This document shows, piece after piece, positions 59,538 through 64,000 of a stretch of DNA of 64,000 nt. The stretch covers positions 1,612,001 through 1,676,000 of the forward strand of contig NZ_JAGIOP010000001.1 of NCBI RefSeq assembly GCF_017876775.1, given 5' to 3'. Position 1 is the first letter of the stretch; each line of letters opens with the position of its first letter. The DNA is from Mycolicibacterium lutetiense. GTDB taxonomy: Bacteria > Actinomycetota > Actinomycetes > Mycobacteriales > Mycobacteriaceae. A model generated the notes under the pieces. It saw nothing but the letters and a program-made list of their open reading frames with translations. It made no database searches and had not been told where the DNA came from. Both the position numbers and the translations under genes were made by a program.

Positions 59538-60392
59538 GTGGCTGGAGACAGACAAGGCGACGCAGAGCGGCGCCCGCGGCGTGCATCCAACGACCGCGCA
59601 TCGAGCAACAATTCAGGGCCTCGGCGGTTTCACGACCCCAAGGGCCGGGATCCGCGTTCCGGCGGTCCCCGGGCCTCCGGGCCGAGCCGGCCGCGTCCGG
59701 CACAGGCCGGTGACGACGGCGACCCCAGAAATGAAGGCCCGCGTCTGCCGTCGGATGTCGAAGCCAAGGAACTGGCTCCCGATGTCCGTCGGGAGCTGAT
59801 CACCCTGGACAAGACGACCGCGGATTTCGTCGCCAGGCATCTGGTGATGGCCGGCAAGCTGCTGGACGAGGATCCCGAAACGGCACTGGCCCACGCTCGT
59901 GCCGCCCGCAACCGGGCCGGCCGGATCGCAGTCGTGCGTGAGGCAGTGGGTATCGCGGCGTATCACAGCGGCGACTGGGCCCAGGCCCTCGCCGAGTTGC
60001 GCGCGGCGCGGCGGATGGGCAGCAAGTCGTCCTTGCTGCCGATGATCGCCGATTGCGAGCGCGGTGTCGGACGGCCCGAGCGGGCGCTGGAACTGGCTCG
60101 CGGCGACGAGGCCGTCGCGCTCACCGGCGAGGACGCCGACGAGTTGCGCATTGTCACCGCCGGCGCACGATCGGATCTCGGGCAGTTCGAGCAGGCGTTG
60201 GCAATTCTCTCCACGCCGCAGCTCGACCCGACCGCCGTGGGATCGACCGCGGCTCGGCTGTTCTACGCTTACGCCGACACCCTCCTCGCGCTCGGACGGG
60301 GCGAAGAGGCTCTGCAATGGTTCGTCCATGCCGAGCAGGCTGATGTCGAGGGAATCACCGACGCGGAAGACCGGATCACGGAGCTGTCCTGA
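59538..60392 (+). CDS. TPR-like protein with disordered basic N-terminus (Rv1691-type, 284 aa)
   Basis: Residues 1-80 are low-complexity Arg/Gly/Pro/Asp (RRPRRASNDRASSNNSGPRR), predicted disordered and suited to RNA binding. Residues 90-284 form helical repeats (ALAHARAARNRAGRIAVVRE; YHSGDWAQALAELRAARRMG; LGQFEQALAILSTPQLD; YADTLLALGRGEEALQWFVH). It starts with GTG 59538. It follows the rRNA operon and precedes the phosphatase gene by 1 bp. Function unknown; the lprJ gene found here in M. tuberculosis is absent. Confidence 0.88.
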   Translation: MAGDRQGDAERRPRRASNDRASSNNSGPRRFHDPKGRDPRSGGPRASGPSRPRPAQAGDDGDPRNEGPRLPSDVEAKELAPDVRRELITLDKTTADFVARHLVMAGKLLDEDPETALAHARAARNRAGRIAVVREAVGIAAYHSGDWAQALAELRAARRMGSKSSLLPMIADCERGVGRPERALELARGDEAVALTGEDADELRIVTAGARSDLGQFEQALAILSTPQLDPTAVGSTAARLFYAYADTLLALGRGEEALQWFVHAEQADVEGITDAEDRITELS

Positions 60393-60393
60393 C

Positions 60394-61410
60394 GTGACCA
60401 CGCTTGCACGGCAACATGATTGCCTGCTGCTCGATCTCGACGGCACGGTGTTCCGCGGTCATGAGGCCACTGCAGGCGCACACGAAAGCCTGGCTGGCCT
60501 GGCTGCCCGGGTGCTCTACGTGACCAACAATGCGTCCAGGGCGCCCGAGCAGGTCGCCGAGCATCTGTGTGAGCTCGGCTTCGCCGCCGAATCAGGCGAT
60601 GTGGTGACCAGTGCGCAGAGTGCGGCGCACCTGCTGGCCGCCCATGTGCCGGCGGACTCAGCGGTACTCGTTGTCGGGACGGATGCGCTTGCCGGAGAGG
60701 TGAGCAAGGTCGGGTTGCGGCCGGTCCGGATGTTCGACGAGGGTCCGGTCGCGGTGGTGCAGGGGCATTCACCGACCACCGCATGGCCGGATCTGTCCGA
60801 AGCCGCGCTGGCCATCCGCGCCGGTGCGTTGTGGGTGGCGGCCAACGTGGACCTGACGTTGCCGTCCGAACGCGGGCTGCTGCCGGGCAATGGCTCGATG
60901 GTCGCGGCGTTGCGGGCCGCGACCGGACAGGATCCGTTGGTGGCCGGAAAGCCCCAACCGACGCTGATGAACGACGCATTGAGCCGCGGGACCTTCTCGA
61001 CCCCGCTGGTGGTGGGGGACCGGCTCGACACCGATATCGCCGGTGCCGTCGCGGCGGGATTGCCGAGTCTGATGGTGCTCACCGGAGTGAGCACGGCCGG
61101 CGAGGCGGTGCGTGCGGTTCCTGCCGAGCGCCCCGGCTACCTGGCCCCGGATCTGCGGGGATTGCACGTCGACGCCGACACGCTGCGTATCGCGGCGCAC
61201 GCGGCCTGGCGGATCGATATCGACACGGATGGGGTCACGGTGCACGCCACCGGGCAGGATCCCCGGGACGACCTGTCGGTGGTACGGGCCACGGCCCATG
61301 CAGTGTGGGAGGCGGAGCTGGATCCCGCGGCGTTCACGGTGGCGGCCGGTGACGAGACATCGCGTGCGGCGCTGCAGCGTTGGTCGTTGCTGTCGGCACC
61401 CATCGACTAG
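60394..61410 (+). CDS. HAD-family glycerol-3-phosphate phosphatase (Rv1692-type)
   Basis: The 338-aa protein has HAD motif I LLLDLDGTVF (Asp14, Asp16), motif II YVTNNASR, motif III Lys in VAGKPQPTLM and motif IV GDRLDTDIAGA. The cap domain is of the NagD type. M. tuberculosis Rv1692 dephosphorylates glycerol-3-phosphate in glycerophospholipid recycling. An extra C-terminal domain of about 75 residues (LHVDADTLRIAAHAAWRID) is shared with Rv1692. It starts with GTG 60394. Confidence 0.92.
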   Translation: MTTLARQHDCLLLDLDGTVFRGHEATAGAHESLAGLAARVLYVTNNASRAPEQVAEHLCELGFAAESGDVVTSAQSAAHLLAAHVPADSAVLVVGTDALAGEVSKVGLRPVRMFDEGPVAVVQGHSPTTAWPDLSEAALAIRAGALWVAANVDLTLPSERGLLPGNGSMVAALRAATGQDPLVAGKPQPTLMNDALSRGTFSTPLVVGDRLDTDIAGAVAAGLPSLMVLTGVSTAGEAVRAVPAERPGYLAPDLRGLHVDADTLRIAAHAAWRIDIDTDGVTVHATGQDPRDDLSVVRATAHAVWEAELDPAAFTVAAGDETSRAALQRWSLLSAPID

Positions 61411-61423
61411 CGTGGGTGTCGCT

Positions 61424-61630
61424 ATGAGTACCGACCCAGACCAGCTGCGCGCGCAGGTCGCCGCAGTGCTGGCAGACGTGCCGGATCCGGCGGAGGATCC
61501 GTCTGCCCTCGAAGGCATGGACATCGACGTGGTGGCCGCCCGGCTCGAGCAGGCCCACGATCTGCTTGTCCAGGCGCTTGAATCCGTCGACAGAGGGCAA
61601 TCGGTCGGACCGCAGGCGACCGGAAGGTGA
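61424..61630 (+). CDS. Small conserved protein (Rv1693-type, 68 aa)
   Basis: The sequence begins MSTDPDQLRAQVAAVLADVP; the C-terminal helix is LEQAHDLLVQALESVDRGQ. It is acidic with no membrane part. It lies between the phosphatase gene (13 bp) and tlyA (6 bp) on the same strand, exactly as Rv1693. Function unknown. Confidence 0.85.
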   Translation: MSTDPDQLRAQVAAVLADVPDPAEDPSALEGMDIDVVAARLEQAHDLLVQALESVDRGQSVGPQATGR

Positions 61631-61636
61631 GCGTCG

Positions 61637-62446
61637 GTGGCGCGGCGCGCTCGCGTTGATGCCGAGCTGGTGCGTCGGGGTCTGGCCCGGTCACGTCAGC
61701 AGGCAGCCGAGATGATCGAGGCCGGCCGCGTACGGATTGACGGCATGCCGGCGGCCAAACCGGCCACGGCGGTCGCTCCGGACAACAACATCACCGTCAT
61801 CGCCTCGGTGGAACGCACCTGGGTTTCCCGGGGCGCGCACAAGCTGATCGGTGCGCTCGACGTGTTCGACGTCGCGGTCGAGGGCCGCCGCTGCCTCGAT
61901 GCCGGTGCCTCGACCGGGGGCTTCACCGAGGTCCTGCTCCACCGTGGTGCCGCCGAGGTGGTGGCCGCCGACGTCGGGTACGGGCAGTTGGCCTGGCCAC
62001 TGCGTTCCGACGAGCGGGTCCACGTGCTGGAGCGCACGAATGTGCGGGAGCTGACTCCCGCGGCGATCGGCGGGCCGGTACAGCTGATCGTTGCTGACCT
62101 GTCGTTCATCTCGCTGGCCACTGTTCTTCCCGCGCTGACGTCCTGCGCGGTCTCCGACGCCGATATCGTTCCGATGGTGAAACCGCAGTTCGAGGTCGGC
62201 AAGGATCGGGTGGGAGCCGGCGGCGTGGTGTCGGACCCCGAGTTGCGGATCGACGCGGTGTGCACGGTCGCCCGCAAGGCGGCCGCATTGCAGTGGCATG
62301 CTGTCGATGTGACGGCCAGCCCGCTCCCGGGACCATCGGGCAATGTCGAGTACTTCCTGCACCTACGTGCCCAGTGTGATCGCTCGCTGGAGGGCGAGTC
62401 GCTCGAGCAGGCAGTACGGCGGGTGGTCGAGGAGGGGCCGCAATGA
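61637..62446 (+). CDS. tlyA: TlyA 16S/23S rRNA 2'-O-methyltransferase (hemolysin-like)
   Basis: The 269-aa protein has an N-terminal S4 RNA-binding domain ([20 protein letters not shown]) and a Rossmann methyltransferase ([16 protein letters not shown]). The proposed catalytic tetrad K69, D154, K182 and E238 is present at the same positions as in M. tuberculosis TlyA. It methylates 16S C1409 and 23S C1920 and thereby makes ribosomes sensitive to capreomycin and viomycin; loss gives resistance. It starts with GTG 61637 and overlaps nadK by ATGA. Confidence 0.96.
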   Translation: MARRARVDAELVRRGLARSRQQAAEMIEAGRVRIDGMPAAKPATAVAPDNNITVIASVERTWVSRGAHKLIGALDVFDVAVEGRRCLDAGASTGGFTEVLLHRGAAEVVAADVGYGQLAWPLRSDERVHVLERTNVRELTPAAIGGPVQLIVADLSFISLATVLPALTSCAVSDADIVPMVKPQFEVGKDRVGAGGVVSDPELRIDAVCTVARKAAALQWHAVDVTASPLPGPSGNVEYFLHLRAQCDRSLEGESLEQAVRRVVEEGPQ

Positions 62447-63366
62447 CGGCTGAACGCACGATCCTGCTGGTGGTGCACACCGGCCGGGACGAGGCGACGG
62501 AAGTTGCCCGCCGGGTGGAAAAGGTGCTCGGCGACAACGGCATTGGTCTGAAGGTGCTCTCGGCGGAGGCCGTGGACCGTGGCCCGCTGCATCTGGCACC
62601 CGATGACATGCGCGCCCTCGGTGTCGACATCCAGGTGGTCGACGCCGAAGAGCGCGCGGCTGAAGGGTGCGAGCTCGTTCTGGTGCTCGGCGGCGACGGT
62701 ACCTTCCTGCGGGCCGCCGAGCTGGCACGCAATGTCGAGATCCCGGTGCTGGGAGTCAATCTGGGCCGGATCGGATTTCTGGCCGAAGCCGAGGCCGAGG
62801 CCATCGACCACGTGCTCGAGCGGGTCATCGGGCGCGATTACCGCATCGAAGAACGGATGACCCTCGACGTCGCGGTGCGGGTGGGAACCGATGTGGTGAA
62901 TCGCGGTTGGGCGCTCAACGAGGCGAGCCTGGAGAAGGGCCCTCGACTCGGAGTGCTCGGCGTGGTCTTGGAGGTGGACGGCCGACCGGTGTCGTCGTTC
63001 GGTTGCGACGGCGTTCTGGTGTCGACCCCGACGGGATCCACTGCCTATGCGTTCTCGGCGGGTGGCCCGGTGTTGTGGCCGGACCTGGAGGCGATTCTGG
63101 TGGTGCCCAACAATGCTCATGCATTGTTCGCCCGCCCGATGGTCACCAGCCCGCTGGCCAGTATCGCGATTGAGATCGAGGCGAGCGGCAACGATGCCCT
63201 GGTGTTCTGTGACGGTCGCCGCGACATGGTGGTACCTGCCGGAGGCCGGCTGGAAGTGACCCGCAGTGCTACGCAGCTGAAGTGGGTTCGCCTGGACTCT
63301 GCGCCGTTCACCGATCGGCTGGTGCGCAAGTTCCGACTGCCGGTCACCGGATGGCGGGGACAGTAG
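62443..63366 (+). CDS. nadK: NAD kinase
   Basis: The 307-aa enzyme phosphorylates NAD to NADP. It has the [11 protein letters not shown] motif (GGDGT at 83-87), the NEASLEK motif region ([12 protein letters not shown]) and the glycine-rich [15 protein letters not shown] 62443 overlaps the tlyA stop (ATGA). In mycobacteria the enzyme (PpnK) can use polyphosphate or ATP. Confidence 0.96.
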   Translation: MTAERTILLVVHTGRDEATEVARRVEKVLGDNGIGLKVLSAEAVDRGPLHLAPDDMRALGVDIQVVDAEERAAEGCELVLVLGGDGTFLRAAELARNVEIPVLGVNLGRIGFLAEAEAEAIDHVLERVIGRDYRIEERMTLDVAVRVGTDVVNRGWALNEASLEKGPRLGVLGVVLEVDGRPVSSFGCDGVLVSTPTGSTAYAFSAGGPVLWPDLEAILVVPNNAHALFARPMVTSPLASIAIEIEASGNDALVFCDGRRDMVVPAGGRLEVTRSATQLKWVRLDSAPFTDRLVRKFRLPVTGWRGQ

Positions 63367-63372
63367 ATACCT

Positions 63373-64000
63373 GTGCTTTCGGAGATCCGGATCGAGTCGT
63401 TGGGCGCGATCAGTGCCGCCACCGCGGAGTTCGACCGCGGGTTGACCGTGCTGACCGGTGAAACCGGTACCGGTAAGACGATGGTGGTGACCAGCCTGCA
63501 CCTGCTCGGAGGGGCGCGGGCGGACGCCACGAGGGTGCGCTCGGGCTCTGACCGTGCAGTGGTAGAAGGGCGATTCAGCACAATCGAACTCGGTGAGGAC
63601 GTGTCCGGAAGGGTCGAGGAGATCCTTGAATCCTCCGGTGCCGAGCGTGATGACGACGGCAGTGTGATCGCCGCCCGCTCGGTGAGCCGGGCCGGGCCGT
63701 CGCGGGCATATCTGGGCGGGCGCAGCGTGCCGGCCAAATCTTTGAGCAGTTTCACCACGCAGGTCCTGACGTTGCACGGCCAGAACGACCAACTGCGGTT
63801 GATGCGGCCCGACGAGCAGCGGGCGGCACTGGACCGGTTCGCTGAGGTCGACAAGCCGCTGACCCGCTACCGGCGCATCCGTGACGAGTGGCTGGCGGCG
63901 CGTCGTGACCTCTCTGACCGTCGGCGGCGGGCCCGGGAACTGGCGCAGGAGGCCGACCGCCTCCGCTTCGGCATCCACGAGATCGACGCGGTCGCACCAC
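63373..64000 (+). CDS. recN: DNA repair protein RecN, N-terminal part, cut by window end
   Basis: The frame is open from GTG 63373 to the window end (209 codons). It encodes VLSEIRIESLGAISAATAEF, Walker A GETGTGKTMVV and the RecN-typical LTLHGQNDQLRLMRPDEQRA, followed by the start of the coiled coil (RRIRDEWLAARRDL). RecN is an SMC-like ATPase for double-strand-break repair. It lies 6 bp after nadK in the conserved tlyA-nadK-recN order. Confidence 0.95.
   Translation, partial: MLSEIRIESLGAISAATAEFDRGLTVLTGETGTGKTMVVTSLHLLGGARADATRVRSGSDRAVVEGRFSTIELGEDVSGRVEEILESSGAERDDDGSVIAARSVSRAGPSRAYLGGRSVPAKSLSSFTTQVLTLHGQNDQLRLMRPDEQRAALDRFAEVDKPLTRYRRIRDEWLAARRDLSDRRRRARELAQEADRLRFGIHEIDAVAP

Noticed and set aside
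61696..63978. Very long minus-strand open frame (760 codons) opposite tlyA, nadK and recN
   Set aside because: It is antisense to three well-supported conserved genes. High-GC codon bias produces long open antisense frames, and its translation shows no domain.

Overview
The window is chromosomal DNA from a mycobacterium, most likely a fast-growing Mycolicibacterium. GC content is high and GTG starts and ATGA/GTGA gene overlaps are common. The gene order matches the M. tuberculosis series from Rv1635c to Rv1696: usp, MBL hydrolase, uvrA, esterase, lysX, infC-rpmI-rplT-tsnR, DUF2236, adenylyl cyclase, pheST, argCJBDFRGH, a lipase/acyl-CoA synthetase, mpg, tyrS, glycerol-3-phosphatase, tlyA, nadK, recN. 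An rRNA operon directly downstream of tyrS and a short 16S helix 18 are features of rapid growers. Species cannot be fixed by eye. Gene names taken from M. tuberculosis rest on remembered synteny and motifs, not on a database search.

Region 1-4.1 kb: the end of a thioesterase-like gene; an IS200/IS605 element whose TnpA has lost its HUH motif while TnpB keeps its nuclease residues; a CapA-like GT-C glycosyltransferase; a universal stress protein. Region 4.1-7.0 kb: a 2.8-kb island bounded by a 42-bp direct repeat copied from the 3' end of the MBL hydrolase gene. It carries a translationally coupled type VII secretion cassette (EspC-like, WXG protein with a Gly-rich hydrophobic tail, small membrane protein, 69-aa protein), a separate 135-aa gene and one frameshifted gene.

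Region 7-20 kb: uvrA, a DNA-glycosylase-like winged-helix protein, a LpqH-type lipoprotein, then four unusual plus-strand genes. These are a leaderless TPR protein overlapping a CHAT (caspase-like) protease by GTGA, and two unrecognised proteins that also overlap by GTGA. A small membrane gene on the other strand sits between the pairs. This split TPR/CHAT locus is the best candidate for an undescribed system.

Region 18.6-32 kb: lysX with a membrane esterase downstream, the translation operon infC-rpmI-rplT-tsnR with an attenuator-like leader, a hemerythrin-like protein, an acyl-CoA dehydrogenase, a DUF2236 oxygenase-like protein, an adenylyl cyclase and a membrane-anchored GltB-like protein. 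Region 31.7-43.7 kb: pheST and the complete arginine cluster argCJBDFRGH, with two overlapping ARG boxes in front of argC.

Region 43.7-53.6 kb: an ABC-F protein, a lipase/acyl-CoA synthetase fusion, an exported protein, a TetR/ABC-2 exporter set with a candidate operator, mpg and tyrS. Region 53.6-59.4 kb: a complete rrs-rrl-rrf operon with promoter, antitermination box, processing stems and terminator. Region 59.5-64 kb: a TPR protein, glycerol-3-phosphate phosphatase, a 68-aa protein, tlyA, nadK and the 5' part of recN, cut by the window end.
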